Shown: positions 40,401-55,400 of the stretch, in pieces
Numbering within the stretch: the stretch's first letter is position 1
How the letters are laid out: each line of letters opens with the position of its first letter
Assembly: GCA_014706295.1 (NCBI GenBank)
Contig: JACSVZ010000007.1
Span: 6,985,199 to 7,049,198 of the forward strand
Reading direction: 5' to 3'
DNA length: 64,000 nt
Origin: Lycocorax pyrrhopterus obiensis
Lineage: Eukaryota > Chordata > Aves > Passeriformes > Paradisaeidae
Position numbers and translations under genes: made by a program
The notes under the pieces: model-generated
What the model was told of the DNA's origin: nothing
What the model saw: the letters and a program-made list of their open reading frames with translations, nothing else
Database searches by the model: none

Positions 40401-43400
40401 TGTCACTCCCCCCGATAGACATAGGGAATTCTTTGCGCAGAGAACCCTGTTAAAAGATAAGAACAGAACATAAAGCTGTGGCCCCACACCCAGATATAAA
40501 TCCTGATGAAGGGGGCAGCTGCTTTAGCTGCTCGAAGTGTCGCACAGCACCCTCCAAGCACAATTACAGTAAGCATCAGTCAGCTTTTTTATTACTCATT
40601 ATTGCAATTCTGTAGGTTCATGCAGCAATTAATAAATCAGACATCACAAGGACTTTAAAGGGGTGACTTTTATGCTGGCCTTGCATTCAGGTTCCCTCTG
40701 GGAGTTCACCAGCCTTTTGATTACTCAGGTCCAAGAGCAGCACCATCCCCGAGTGCTCCCTCGTCACCCTGCACCGCCCTGGCTCAGGGACTCGTGTCTC
40801 TCTCAGGAGGTGAAGGCACACCTCGCCCGCCTCAAACAGACATCCATCCGGAGCCAAGCAAACAGATGCCCTGAAGACTCAGTTCAGACACACTCTGGAG
40901 GAAAATGCAGGCTTGTGCTTTAAGGTCCAGGAGGAAAAGCAGTCAGTCTTCAACGCTGCTGTCTGAACCACCCTTCCCATCGCCGCAGACGTGCCTCCCC
41001 TCTCAGCCGTGCTCCTCCTGAGACTACAGCCCAAGCTGGGGCTTAGTTAACTTTAAAAATCAGTTTGTTTCCTACCACAGACATTCAGAACACTTTTAAC
41101 ACATTCAAAATACAATCCATATTAACAACGTGAAACTATTTTGAAAGTTTGTTGAAATTAGGCTGGTAATTAACGTTCTTTAATTGCCACAAACCTCATC
41201 CCCTCTTAGATATACATGCAAAAAGTACAGAAAAGTGAACAAGGAATTGATTAGATGCCACTGGACTCCCCTTTTCTTATCAGAGGCAGGTATGAGGATG
41301 TTACTTTGCATTACTGTATTATGGTTCGTTACAGGTTGGTACAGGTGAGAGTGCTGTGTCGGCCACATCCACCACCACCTCCCTCCCCTTCCACCATCCC
41401 TGCTGCCACAGGAGAGGTACCACACGTGGGATGGAAGAGGAAAAGTCCAAGGCACATTCAGACAGCAGCACACAGTCCACACAACTCATCTTTCATTTGC
41501 AAGCAGAAGGTGGCCTTGGAACCATTTTTTAATGTTAAGTAGAACTCAAAATTGTCATTGTCACGTTGTCCTGTGCTTAGAAGTTGAGAATCCTATTCCA
41601 GATCTGCCATTAGCAATCCGTTTTGCTCTCATGGATCATTTTAGAGCATCAATCTTTCCAACCAACCAACCATGCAAATGGAAAACCACACAGATGTGTT
41701 TTTAAAAACAGGGTGTTAATAGATCAGATAGTTACAACGAAGCTGAAACAACTGAGTTTAGTGCTGGCTGGTAAGTAAAGTGTTATCACCACAACACAAC
41801 ACCTTGCTTGGCTTCCCAATACCTGACAGTTCTGAGCAGTGGAGGCAGCAGATGGAGAGCCAGGAATGGGGCAAGAACCTGCAGCTCTGTCCAGAGACCG
41901 CTTCTGAATTCAACACAGAACAGTGTCAGAGCTGAGAAACAGCCCTCTTCAAAAGGAGGCACGGTGATTCAGCACTTGTGTGTTAAAAATAACTGCATAA
42001 GCATGCACAAAACTTTCTTTAGAAGCCACCCTGAGTAGTAATTGTCCTCTGTTACTAATTCTACAGTAATTACATTTAATAAAAGCCTCCTGAAGTTTTA
42101 ATTCACACAGTCAAGTAATAAAAATATAAATAGAAGACGTGGTGAGCAACATTTCCATCAGCATATTGTGCCAATGTGCACTTGATTCTTTAACAAGTGT
42201 TAGACTAAGACCCTTCATAAGGCTTCAAGTGCTCCACAACTGTGGTCTTAAGCGAGGATGGCAGTCTGGGAACACTACTCTTAAGTGAAGTTACTGTTTC
42301 TTTGTGGGTTTAGTCTTACCAGTTCAAGCTGTGGCTTGGGTCTGTGATCATTCACATACAGATTTACAAGAACTTCAGCCACAGCTCCAATTGCACGTGA
42401 GACCTTTCCTACAGTCGTCTAACAGGGAAAGGGGAGAAGATGAAGAATAGAAGGAAGAGCTTTAGTTACCCTTGAAAGAGAATTTAAAGACAAAAAAGGA
42501 CAAGAATGATTTGGACACATGCAAACATCAATAAAGGGAGGCAGGAGAAAGAGCAGAAGGCAAGTCCAGCAGAGCACAAGCACGTTCATGCGTGACCAGC
42601 ATGGTCCAGCTGGGGCCACAGAAAGCTTCTGTGCAGCCCACATACTTTTCCCTGAGGATGATGGAGAAATTCCTGATGGGAGCAAATGCTTCTCCTCAAG
42701 GCCTCCTGCTGTGTTCATGAAAGGCTGAGCTGGGAGCTACTGCCTGGCTATCTGAGCTGGACATTCTGACATTAAAAAAACCCTATTGTTCACTTCAGCT
42801 TCTCTGGGACTTGGTTATTGCATTTCAGAACAGGGGTGGGATTGAGCTCCACATTAACACTCCACAAACTGTGACATTTCAGGGAACATTCTATGAAGAT
42901 GTGCGAGCCAAGTCCCACACAGAAATGTTTTGTTGATGCTCACAGGGCAACCATTCGCCCTCTCCCCAGGGACTCATTGTAATGCCAGGGAAAACTGGAG
43001 AAACTAAGCTCATGAGAGGGAAACATCTCCTTTAACCTGCTTCATCACACTGCTGCAGCCATGAAAGTTAGGCTGCTTTTAACCAAATTCATCAATCAGG
43101 CCTGCAAGGAGACAGCAGTTGCTTAGGCTGTGGCTCTAAATGCACAGTAGACAGACGGATGACTGCATGGCCCGTGCTTCCCTGCCAAAACACGTGCCTG
43201 GGGACTGGAGAAGGGGAAAGATGTGTGTGCATGAGTGTGTGAGTGGTAGCAGGTAGGTAGGTACTCTGGTCCTGAAAAAAAGACAGTAAAGACTTCACAG
43301 ATTTACAGAAGTATTTTCTACCCTAAATCAAATTTCCTGTAGTGATTTGGATTTTTGCTTTCTAGTCAATGTAAGATCCCACAACCCCTCCAGCAGCAAA

Positions 43401-46400
43401 TGCAGCCAGGGCCATCCTGGTCTGGCCAGAGCTGGTACTCTGCTTCTGAAGCCAGGGCATTGTTTTTCCCATGAGGATAAATACATGGTATCATATCTTA
43501 CACTCCATTTGCCTCTCACAGAGCCCAAATCTTAAGGGAAGTCCCCCTCTTCTCAGTGAAATGATTTCTCTACTGCCACCACACCAAGTCCTGCTAATTG
43601 GAAGGTTTTAAAATATCAGAAAGTTACCACGAAGAAGGGAGAAAAAATATAAATGCAACAGTATTTTCAATACTTTAAAACTATTTTAAAGCATTTTCTA
43701 TCAAGTTTAAAAACACCTATAATGCACTGTGGGTCTGTTTTCAAAAATTAATATGGATAAAAAAAATTCAAGGGAACATGTCCAACCCTTTACTGCTCCC
43801 CTTATCTTTTGAGAATTATCTCATAATTAACTTGATATCCAGGCAGGTACAAAATATACATGTTAAAACTACAAAGACTATTTAAGGGACAAATTTCTGT
43901 ACTGTTTGGTTTTGTTTAATATAAAAAGACTTTAAAATATTATTCAATATCTGGACAACTTGTGGGTAACAACTGCAAAGGAAATTGCTAATTACATACC
44001 ACAATGCTGTCCTAAGTGGTACACCAAATTATAAACCAATACAAGAATTGCCACTTGCTGCTACAGGAAAACTACATTCCTTTCACTTGTTTAAGAATAT
44101 GGAACAAAAAAATTTTCCTCCCTAAATTCTGCACCTCTGAATATGCTGAGCAATTTCTAGGCCACGTACAAGTACTTGTCCACAAGCTCCAAGGTAAAAG
44201 AAAGTGTTCAAAGTCAGGTGAAGCAGAAAGTTTTCCTTGAACTAGATAAATGCTGGAGCAATCAGTTAAATAACAAGGCTGTGTGTAAAGTGCAAGCAGT
44301 TGAATTTCAGGAAAAGTATCCTTGAGCCCAAACTACACCTTGAAATTCATCAGGATGGCTGATTTCTGTTCTCCACCCATTGGAACCATCTATGTCAACA
44401 TTAAAGCAGTCAAAACAAGAAAATTGCGTGTTTATACATACTTAAAAAATGTTATTAAAAGGAAATGTTCCTGTAATGAACGTGAATTCACATTCCAAGT
44501 AAAAGCAAATGGGATTTCAATTTAATTTAGCGTCAATGCCCTTAAAACCATGCTTTAACTTTTGGTCAGCCCTGAATTGGTCAAGAGATGCTCGGTGTAC
44601 ATCCCTTCCAACAGAACTATTCTGCTGTGTCCCGTTCAAGCGCCACTCAATCACCAACCAGAAATATCAGGGCAGGATGAGGATCCCCCGGGGCAGCCCC
44701 AAGGGCAGCTGCCACCCTCAGAGACAGCAGAGAATGTCCTCACAGCCCCTGAGGCTACTGCTGCACACACAGCTTTGTCGTGCTGGGGCCACCGTCTACA
44801 TGGAACAGGCCACTGCTCACAATTCAGGCAGGTTTATGCCAGCAGCTTTAAAGCCTTTATGAGCAGGAATCTTAGAAAGTTACCTTTCATGGCGAATTTC
44901 AGAGAACAACGAGAAAACACTGAAAAATCCCAGGTGTTTGTGATTTACTGAGACTGCTGACCTGTCAGTGGCACGCTGCTTTTCAGCAGGTTGATCAGGG
45001 TGGTTATCACCATGGGAAGAGAAATACCTTCTGCATTTCCCTGTGCTATTATTCAGAACTGTACAGCCAGCCAAGTAAGCCTCAGTAGCATTCTCATAAA
45101 ACCAAGGAAACATGCTCTCTGTCTCCAAAAGCATACAATGCTTTCCCTTTGTTCTTTCATATCGTTAATGATTTTCCTGGTCTTATTTTGCTTTGAGGGT
45201 GATTTATTTACTTTTGGTACAACCTTCTACGTATATTTTCCCTCTGAGATAAACAACATTTGAGTAATAAGTTACTGTGTGTAGGAAACACCCAAGCCCT
45301 GCTTACTGCTGGTAATTAGAGTCACGTCACTGAAAGAAAGTAGTTGGTCCAAACTCTGCAGGGAGCAAACTGATTGCAAACACTTCACGGTTCTTATGAC
45401 ACACTGTGTGGATTCACTCATGCAAAGCTCAGATGAACAGAATTTTCTGAAGGTCAATCCAACCTTAAGCAAAAACAGGAATAACCAAAGCCCAGCCTGT
45501 AATGTAACATATGCTGAGTCACAACTCTAGCTATGTGAATTTTGACAGCCGAATGAAGCTAGAAGGTACTTTTGATTATTACTGGCATATTGCACATAAA
45601 AGGTAATTCTTAATAAGTTGTAATGACTGCATGTCCTGAAAGAAACAATATGGTCCCACAGCCTTCTTTTCAAGTGTTCCTTTCAGGACTTAGACTTAAT
45701 AACAAGTGTGTGTAATTAGACAGTATGATTCATAGTCACCCTTTTCAATAACTGTGTCACCACAACTAATACTGTTCCAATGAAAGCTCAACAGGTGCAA
45801 CAGATCATCAGGTCTGGTAACAACCTCAGAACTCACCTGAAATTAAAATGACAGCACTAGCTATTTAAAATCATGGGAGGGTGCTGATATTTATAGGTCA
45901 TATATCATGAAGCCTTACAGAGCTCAAAACACTTCTATTACCTTCTGTTTTTCTGCTGGGGAAAAAGCAGAAACACTGACAGCAACACACAGGAGCTCTT
46001 TCTGTTGGGTTATCAATCCAAAACATTTTCTGATACTGAAGTCTAGTCTTACACAGTGCTAATTCTCAGAACAGAGACTAGAAATACAAATTCTGAGACC
46101 TATAACCCCCCTCAAGACAACACAGACACAGGCAATTCCTGGTACATATTCACAGCAGAGAGGTCCAAACGTATTGTTGAATTATCATGCACAGCACTTG
46201 AAAATGCACACTGTGCATCTGAAATACTGCTGGATTTTTATTTACATAGCACTGCACTTTTAGTCAGTGTTTTATAGAGTAGGATAAAATTTTCACATTC
46301 TGAAAGGTGTCCAATCGATAAGGATAAAACACAGGGACAACAATTTGGCCATGAAAGGGCATGGGCAAATTCTATTGCCACAGCTATCCCACACAGAAGG

Positions 46401-49400
46401 AGTAAAAGATCACCTGATCATTACCAGACCTGCTGTTTAAAAATTCTCCAAAATTCCACACAAAATGCACCATATGTACACCTACGAAACACACAGAGTG
46501 TACAAGAGGCCCTGAGCCTGTACAGCCTATGGAGCTGTGTGTGCAGGCATCAAGATGCTCATGCATGTAGATCTGCCCAAGTGTAAATGCAGTCCTACTT
46601 AACCAGCCAAATATTTACCCAGTGAGATGAACATATATTTACTGTGCTGGTGACAGAACTAGATTTTCTTGCTTCAGCTGTGCTGCATTCTGCCAGTATC
46701 TCTAGAGAGAGCACTTTTCAACTGAAGTAAACTCAGCCTAAGTGAAACCAAGTCACAGCAAACTATTGCCACACTGTTTAAACACAACGGCAAACTAAAA
46801 AAGGCTGTCAGTGCACTTTAAAAAAATGCAGTTTTTAAAGTATCAAAAAAAAAAAAAAGATCGCTCAGGACAAAGGTTTTCCAGGAAGAGATGCTAAAAT
46901 CCCAATGAAATTATTGCTCACAGAGTTTCCATATGATTAAAAGCCTAGTTCTCATATTCTAAAGGGCTTTTCAGATATCTTGGGTTTGGGGTGATTTTTT
47001 TTTCATTCTCTTTGCAGAGTCACAATAGTTCTCCAAATCAAATGAGCATCAGCCCCCAGTCTTTTGGAAACCATGACTTAGCTTAAAACCCATCACATGC
47101 TATCCCTCTTAGGTCATAAAAAGTAAGAGGTAAATCCAGGCAAAGGAATTATTTGGAAGCTGAAGGGAATTAGGGGATTACTGCAGCAAGGCACCTGCTG
47201 AGCTGGCAGTGTCCTTGAAGGGCCATGCACACTGCATTTCCCTGGGGATTGAGAGCCAGGCAGTCATTTCAACACAGCCCATTAACATCAGCCTAAGTAG
47301 GAAGAACTGAGTATCTCTGACTCAAGTGCCATCTCTCTCATTCAGAATATGCATGTTTCCTCTCCATAAGGTCTGCTGTTACAAAGAACTGAATTCTAGC
47401 TATTAACATGCAGAAGCAAGCTTAAAGTACAAATCACTGAACAAACAACAATAAAATGTCTGCCCTGGTAAGTGCTCATACAATTCTAAGACACGTCTCC
47501 TGGTTAAAATAACCATTATTGTGCAGGTTTTCCCCTGCAGACCAGACAAATATTCTTATGGGAAGAAACACAAATGCCACCCAAGAACAACTAACCAACC
47601 CCACAGCATCCCGTTCGCTTTACAGTGTGAAGCCTTCTTCAGCATGCCTGTGGTATTATCCAACAGCAGGTCATTTAAAATAAACAGCAATGCAAAATGT
47701 TCAGAGTTGAAGTAAAAAAAGGTTAACTATTTGCTTTGTTCTTCAGCTTTTACCTGAGCCATTTCTGATGATGACATTTCTCTTACGAACATGCAGAACT
47801 AACAACAGCAAACAAAGTTAAGTTTGATTTAAATGTGAATTACAACCTATACAACAGGTCTGCTGGCAGCACCTTCCATCCAAGCCATTTGTCAAGCAGC
47901 TTGAGTACAAGCTTGGGTTTTACATGAAAAATCTCTTTAATAGAGTACCTGTTGAGAAGAAACAGCAGAGGAAGCTGAACCAACAGATGATGAAGCAGCA
48001 ACAGCTGAATGATGAGGTGGAGGGCAAGAGGGAGTTGGGGGCTGAGAATGGGATAAGCCTTTAGTAGGTAGCTTATTCTGTATAGAGCAGAAACAGGAGA
48101 GTTATCCAAGAGACAGTGACATCAACACAGGTTAAGTTCACAGTCATGCATCAAAAAAACCAGGAAGGTAACAATGACAGTTCTACCCTTCTCTCTACTT
48201 CTGCACAGTAAGGAACCATGGAAATCATCACGACATCTTCATGGTAAATGATATTATTGTACTGATATTTTAATAAAAATATTCACAGTGGGCAGTAAGG
48301 TAAGATAGTGCTGGGAGAAAGCATCATGAAATCCAGGAAAAAACAGAGTGCGCTAAGTACCACTGCTCACCAACTGATTAGGAACTGTGAGCCAGCAGTG
48401 TGTGCTTAAGCACAAGACAGTTTATTTGAACACACTTCTCTCCTGCTAAAGCACTCTGATTAGCTTTATGATTCAGATGGTTTTACCTCAATTAAATTAT
48501 GCAACAATATTTAAACACTTTTTACTAGTTTCAGTGGAATCCATGTTACTTTTCAGATCCACACAGAATGAAAGGAAAGTTAAAAACAAAACCACTGAAA
48601 TCTTTTCCCTTCACGAATTCTTATATGTCTTCCAATTCAGCAGTTCTTCAGGTGCAAAACTTAAAATTCACCTTCGGAAACTCCATGTATCCAAACATTG
48701 AGGCGAGATGTGCTGCTTTCTCTTTAATGTTCTTTTTATGGAACTCCCTATTTGCTATGGTCTGAGCTCTTTTCTGCAGTGACAGCCAGGAAAGGACAGC
48801 CAAGAAAAGAAAGAGAGAGATTTCAGTTAAAACCACATCCATCAACAGAACATAGAGGTTTGTAGAAAGACTTCTTACTGTCTTAATACAACCTACAGTC
48901 AACAGAGAAAAAGCCACCAAAGCCAGCGAAAACACAGTACACAGATTATCACAGGCAGTTAAGAGACAGAAAGGAAAAGAAGTTGCTTGTCACCTGTTTC
49001 ATTTTTTCCTCCAGGTGCTGAAGACGCTCAAGCACTCCAGAAAGTACAAATGCAGCGGAACAGGCAGATGCGAGATTTTCAGAGGTTTCTGACAGACTGG
49101 GCTGGGGATCTGTTTTTTGCACAGTCTTTGCTCTCCTGGCCATATGATCAGAACCATTTAAAGACTGTTTGGGTTCCCTGACCTCGTGTTCACTCCTAGC
49201 TACCACCTGAAACTGGGAAACACTCGAAGTGAAAAAAACTCTGCTTTCTGCACCACCATGCAGCATATGCAGCTTTTAAGGATGCTTCCGAAAGCGCAGC
49301 ACAGTCATGCACATAACTAGAAATAAAATGTTCTCACATCACTCTTTGCACACTATCTACTGCACCTCTGGTGCTTGTGCACATGCACTGAAATAAATCA

Positions 49401-52400
49401 CAACTTATGCAGGCCTTGATGTCCTTCTCTAGGTTTGTGAGTTTTTGTGAATAACCTCAGACAGCATCAGTGCAGAAGAACTACATCTCCTTCAAGGGCT
49501 TACAGAAAAGGTTTTGGGTTGGTTTTTTTTAGCACCACATCTGCCCAAAACTAAGCTTATAATCAAATTATATTTATGAGGATTTCAGCAGTATTTCTTG
49601 CCATAGTTCTAGATCTAGTCTGACCCAAGTCAAGATACACTGTATTTCAGATTTAAGGCATTTTCTGAGGAGTTCAGAACACATCTCTGAATTTGAGCTT
49701 CCATATAAAATAGCTTCTGACCTGCAGATTTACACATGCAATATAGATCTCATTTCACTGCAGACTGCTCTTGAAATGCCACTACAGGATGTTTACTTCA
49801 ATTTAAAACTCTGATGTAAAGTGCATATCAATACTGTTTGAGACGAGATTGCTTTCATTGAAAATACCAAGAGAAAAACTTAGACTACGTTTTCAAAAAT
49901 TTTTCCCCATATATGTGATGCTGCAAAAGAGCTTTCAGCAGAAATTCTTACCACAAGTTCTACTTATAAAAATAAAACACCTGGGCATCAATATCAGCTT
50001 TTCAATGCTCAAGATTTTATCTTAGACATTTTTGCCAGGTTTCTGTCTTAGCCTTATCATTACAATAGCCCAAAGCATCGAGTACATGCACAAATTTTCA
50101 GGTACTGCTGTAGTTTTCTCACATGTTCAATGTAGCTGTGTAATTACATTTATACAATTTGGAGCCTAGATGTGGTAACACAGAAATCAACACTTATGTT
50201 TTCAGGGTATTTCCACACTTTCAGAGAGTTTTCTCATTTGGAGAAGCAGGTGTAAAACAGCCTTAAACTTTTAATGTGGTTTTCACAATTCTCAGCTCAC
50301 TGTGTCTGTGAACTCTGCAGACCCCATCCAAATATGGCTTTGTGTATTGTGTAGTTCTGCAATGACAGTGAGTTCCCAGCAGTAAGAGAAATGCTGTGCT
50401 TGCCAGGTGTTACCCATTTGAGCTTCCTACCTGCCTTTTTGGTTGAGGTGGAAGAAGGCTTGGATCCACGGGTTTAGCAAAGCGAGGATTAACAGGAGGC
50501 TCAGAAGAGAGCAGGGCTGGTCTATCTGTTAGCTCCTTGTAAAGCATTTTTAAAATTGCAAAGACAGAGTGAAGGAAAAAAAAAAAGGAAGACAGTAAAT
50601 AGGATTCAAAGAATTTTTGAGGCAGAAAGAAATAAAAGCTGCTTTTAAAGACACAATACTATGAAGCTTAACAACACGTTTTGCAGATTTTTGCCACCCA
50701 CCCATTTTATTAGCAACTTCTACCATCAAAGATATCCTTGAAGTTGAACACGTTCAGTATTCTTTAACAGAGTTTTTCATCAAAATAACTTCCTTCAGCA
50801 TGGCCAAGGAAATCTCTGGCCACTTACCACACAGAAAGCTCAGGGCATTGACAAGTAGCCAGGTAGTGTGCAAACAACTTTGGTTCAAGGACAGAGAAAG
50901 TCACTGGACATCTTATAAAGCCTACACTACTGGAGGACCTAAATATTTAAATAAACAAATGGATACAAGGACAAAGAATTAAGCCACCATCTTTGTCAAA
51001 ACATCAACACCTTGCTCATCCTTCCTTCAGATCTTTCCGGAGACAGATCCAAACTCTGCTGATCCAAACTATTTCTGGCTGAAGTGTGGTTTTGAGCTCC
51101 TCATCCCTACCTTGGCAGCATGGGATTCTTTCTAAAACACCTCTAGTCACACTAACAACAAACCATGAAAACACTGCACAATGCACAAATGTGTTCCACT
51201 CTGCCTAGTTTTGCAATGGAAATGGCAGCCAGACATACCTTGCAAAAGATTAGGTTCCCCTTTAACACCTCCTAGATTTTCCACAAAGAAAGACTCCACA
51301 GGATATGCAGTGTCCTTTATTTGAAGGATATAGGCAACAACAGGCCTTCTGCAATACTGTGTGCAGCCAGCTTAGACTTCCAAGTAACACAAATTCTACA
51401 GGCTGACTTACATGAGATTTCTAGACACTATAACACACAATCATACATCATATTTATACACATCAGTCAATCTATATGAGTTGTACTTGTTCACCAAGAA
51501 TTGAGAGACATACTTTTAATTTGCATGAAGTATTAAAAAAGACAGCCCACTTCGAACACCTAACAAATCCCTTTTTTCCCTTGGAAATCTGCATCACTTT
51601 CACAAGGAGGGACTACAGTTTAATTCCAGAGGTGACTTCCATGTTCATCTATGACCTACCTGTCTCCGCAAAATTGTATTTGAAGAGTTCTCTTCAAACT
51701 TTGCCAACAGCTGAGTTGCCATTGATTTCACTTTGTTCTGGTTCATTCCTTCTCTGCCATCACTCTGTTCTTTCCCAGCATTTGTCCCTTGGCTTGGAAA
51801 GCTCGAAGTCTGCAAGGAAACAACAAACTGTGTTTTTCTTAGGTTTCCTACAACACTCATGAAGAGAGAGGAGGAGAGAGACAACATCCTTATCAGCAAA
51901 GGGTGAAAGGAAATACAGTCTACAGTATACTAAAAATGACATGTTTAGCACGCAAAAGTCACCAAAAAATATTTTCTTGGGTCCCAGAGTACAGTAAAAG
52001 GGAACATTAATCAGTGCTGCTATTCATAAAACAGAGTCACAAAGGTAACTAATCAGAGAAGGGCTAGAAACCAAGCTGCAATGCAAACTCTTCCAATTAA
52101 AAATTGTCTAAATAGCTGAGTTAGGAAAAGGAAAAAAAAACCCAATACCTTAAATGTTCTTGTGTCAGAACAAAAACTAGTGTAATTTAGTTAATGCTCT
52201 ACTCCCCACCAAATGATTTCAATTAACTTAGCTCTTCTTTAGTGCACTCCACAGTAAATTCAAGGTTTTAGGGAGAGGCTTTTTGTTCCTGCCAAGCTCC
52301 AAAGGCCAAGCCTTGGGCCCCCAACTCCCACTGCTTCCTCAGCTCCGGCACCCATCAAGGAGCTGGACACAGGTGGGCACCACTGAACACCAACCTCCTC

Positions 52401-55400
52401 GAAGACACCAAGGAGTCCTTTCCGACGCCTTTTGTTCCTCTCATTTTCTTCTGTTTTCCCTTCAGCCTGAAAGCGCAAAGCCAAAACAAGTTCCTTGGAT
52501 TACTGCAGCAGTTACCACCTTGACCCCAGCAGTTCCTCCCAGGATAACAAGTTCCATCACCAGCCAGGTGAGGTCTGGCCTGTGCTCAACCAGGCACACG
52601 AAGGTGAGCAGTGCCAGCATAAGGGGCCTCGCTGCCCTGCCAGACGCCCCAGCTCAGCGGGATTGCTCCTCATGGCAGGTGTTGGTCAGGCTGCCCCAAA
52701 GCCCCTGGCTGTCCCAGAGCTCTCACTGGACTCTGATGGGTGAGAACACATGCTTGTACACTTTGCTGAACACAAGCCCTACAACTCGGGTGTTTATCTT
52801 TCCCTCTTTCAGTACTGGAGAGTTTATAATTCATAAAGCACTAACACATCCTTGGAGAAAAAGGTTTTACGGCATCAGTTATTCTGTGAATTTTCAGCTA
52901 GACTGCACTGTTTTCCAGAGAAGTAACAAAATCCAGAAACCCCTCACTCTTTCACTATAACCCCCAAATCTCTCTTAACCCAGTTATCTGCATGCAGATC
53001 ATGAATTCACAGCACAGTCATACTTCCTTTTTGGAGCAATTACTGACTGCCTTAAAGGTCTGTCTCCCTTCTAAGCGTCACCTTCCTGATTATGGCTGAA
53101 CATTACAATACTTAAGCAACCAAATTGCTTCTTTTGTGCTCGAGCTACACACATATTTCATTATTTTACCCAACTAGAGATTACACAAATCAATAATACT
53201 TCATACTCAGTCTGCACAAACTTGAAGAATAGTCAATGCTTGGAAATTTTTATCCCTTCTTATAACATTCAGTCGTGAAGATCTGATACAGTGATAATTT
53301 ATGAACAATAAACTACATTCCAATTATTTGCATTTGCCCACACTGTAACTCCGTGCCTGCTCAGACAACTTAAAAAACCCCCAAAAAGAATAAAGAGAGA
53401 AAGATCAAAGAATGCAGGCTTCCTTTTTACATATAGACTTTTTGCAATAAATCATTATGCAGTGAGAATGAGTAATCCCAAACAACTTCTGGGCAAACAC
53501 CAAAAGAATCAGATGACAATATTTCGATTACTTTGTCTGCTTTGCTACATTCAAGCAGCAGCTCAGGATAACCCAGCTTTGCACTACCTACACTCATCAG
53601 TCTACCCAGAAAGGGTGAACACAGAGCAGCACAATGAATTCTGCATAATAGCCTGTGCCACATAAAAGCAGAATTTGCCTGAGTGAATGCAGCAAGCAAG
53701 ATGCTGCCTTTCAGAAACCTGACAGAAAGGACTCTCATTAACATGCTGACAAAGAAGCGAAAGACAAAGCAATTTAATTGCCGAGCAGGACTCCGAAAGG
53801 GCTGCGCCCTGTATTGTGTAAACACCTCCATTCATTTATTAGTCTGGAGCACAGGAAATCTCAGTTCCTCTCCAGCCGGGCTGACACTCAGAGGAGAATG
53901 GAAAACATGATCCAGCTCAGCACAGGCTGCCAGAACAGCTACAGCCACACCAGCTCCAGGCCCCGCTTCCTGGTCTCTCACAGCCTGTGCCCAGATAAGG
54001 ATCCCTCCTCCAGCCAAATCAAAGGACAAACTACAAGCCGTGGAAAGTTCAGTCAGCAACACTCTGTGCTCTCCTAAAGCCTGGATAGAACAGTTGATAG
54101 AGATACACCTGCATAATGCTCAGCACCACTTTTTGCAGGGTAAAGAACCATAAAACTGAAGCCACAGCCAAACTCTGAACTCAAGCAGTCGCTTTACAAG
54201 GAGCTTCATTTCCCAGCTAGCTTCAGATGGTTATGGCACTCCCAAGTCTGCCCTAACCCAAGCACCCTAACCCATGTTGCTTGGTTTCACACCCTACCCA
54301 TGACAAAGCTGCAAAACCTCACACAAAATGCCTTGTTTCCCAAGCTGATTGGGGAAATATCACTTCCACTTCTCATTTCCAACAGGCCCCTGTAGAGTGA
54401 AACCAGAGGGGCCCTTCAAGCAAATCACCTCGTGCTTTCATGTACTGCCAAGAACAACAGCTCCTGCTAGGACAGGAGGCTTATTTCATGACAGGAGGTT
54501 AATCAGAGGCTGTACGGCTTTGTAATGGAAAGCTCTCCCCACTGCTAAAAGTCTATTTACTTCTGCAAACAACTCATTGAAAAACAACACTGTGGTCATG
54601 ATAAAGTTTTTTCTTCTAAAGAAGTCACCCACAAGAAAAAGCAAAGTTTATTTTGCCTGTTTGGTTTCTCACTGCTTGGCAATCTGGGAACCATGTCACT
54701 TGGTGTTGTGTATATGTGGGTGGCAGGGAAAAATAATTTCCTAACAAGGATATATGAAGTTACTGGACAATTGACTGTCCACAGGTTTTGAAAAAGTGTT
54801 TGTGGATGGAAAATATGCAAGACAAAAGTCAGCGTAGGAAGTTTCTGGAAATTCTGGAATAATTCTTCAGATGAAAAAAGTAGAAATCACATTTCTACAA
54901 GACAAGAGAGCAACAAATTTAAAAAGCAGTATATTAAAATACTGAGAAATGCAGTAGATGTGTACATGCATTAACTCAGGCCTCTGTAAAGCTTCAAGAC
55001 TCTGAAGTCTTTAATCACAGCATGTATGGGCATGAATTTTTTTATAATACAGGGACACAGCAGGGCCTGTCAGTAAGTTTTCATTAATAAGTGACCAAGA
55101 GAGAAAAGTACATGGGCATGACTAAGAGATTGTTATCCCAGAGCTGCTGATCAACCTGCCCACTGTTTGTTACCACTGCAGGATTCTTCTGTAAGAGTTG
55201 GAAAGCTTCCCTTCAGAACCTTGACAGCATCCACAAACCATGCAAATCACTGCTTTTTTTAAAAAGCAGCACTACCTCCCAACCAATAAACAGTCTAGCA
55301 TAGCACTGATTATGTGAACCGGTATATAATAGAATGGCTGTATATTTAACTCCAGGAATACAGACCTACAGGACTCTTCTTCTTACAGGTAGAAATAGCC

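Noticed and set aside
44880..45134. Minus-strand open frame ending at a GTAACT donor-like site (CATGAAAG/GTAACT), a possible extra exon between N and O
   Set aside because: The translation does not resemble MICAL2 and I could not find an in-phase acceptor with a good pyrimidine tract.
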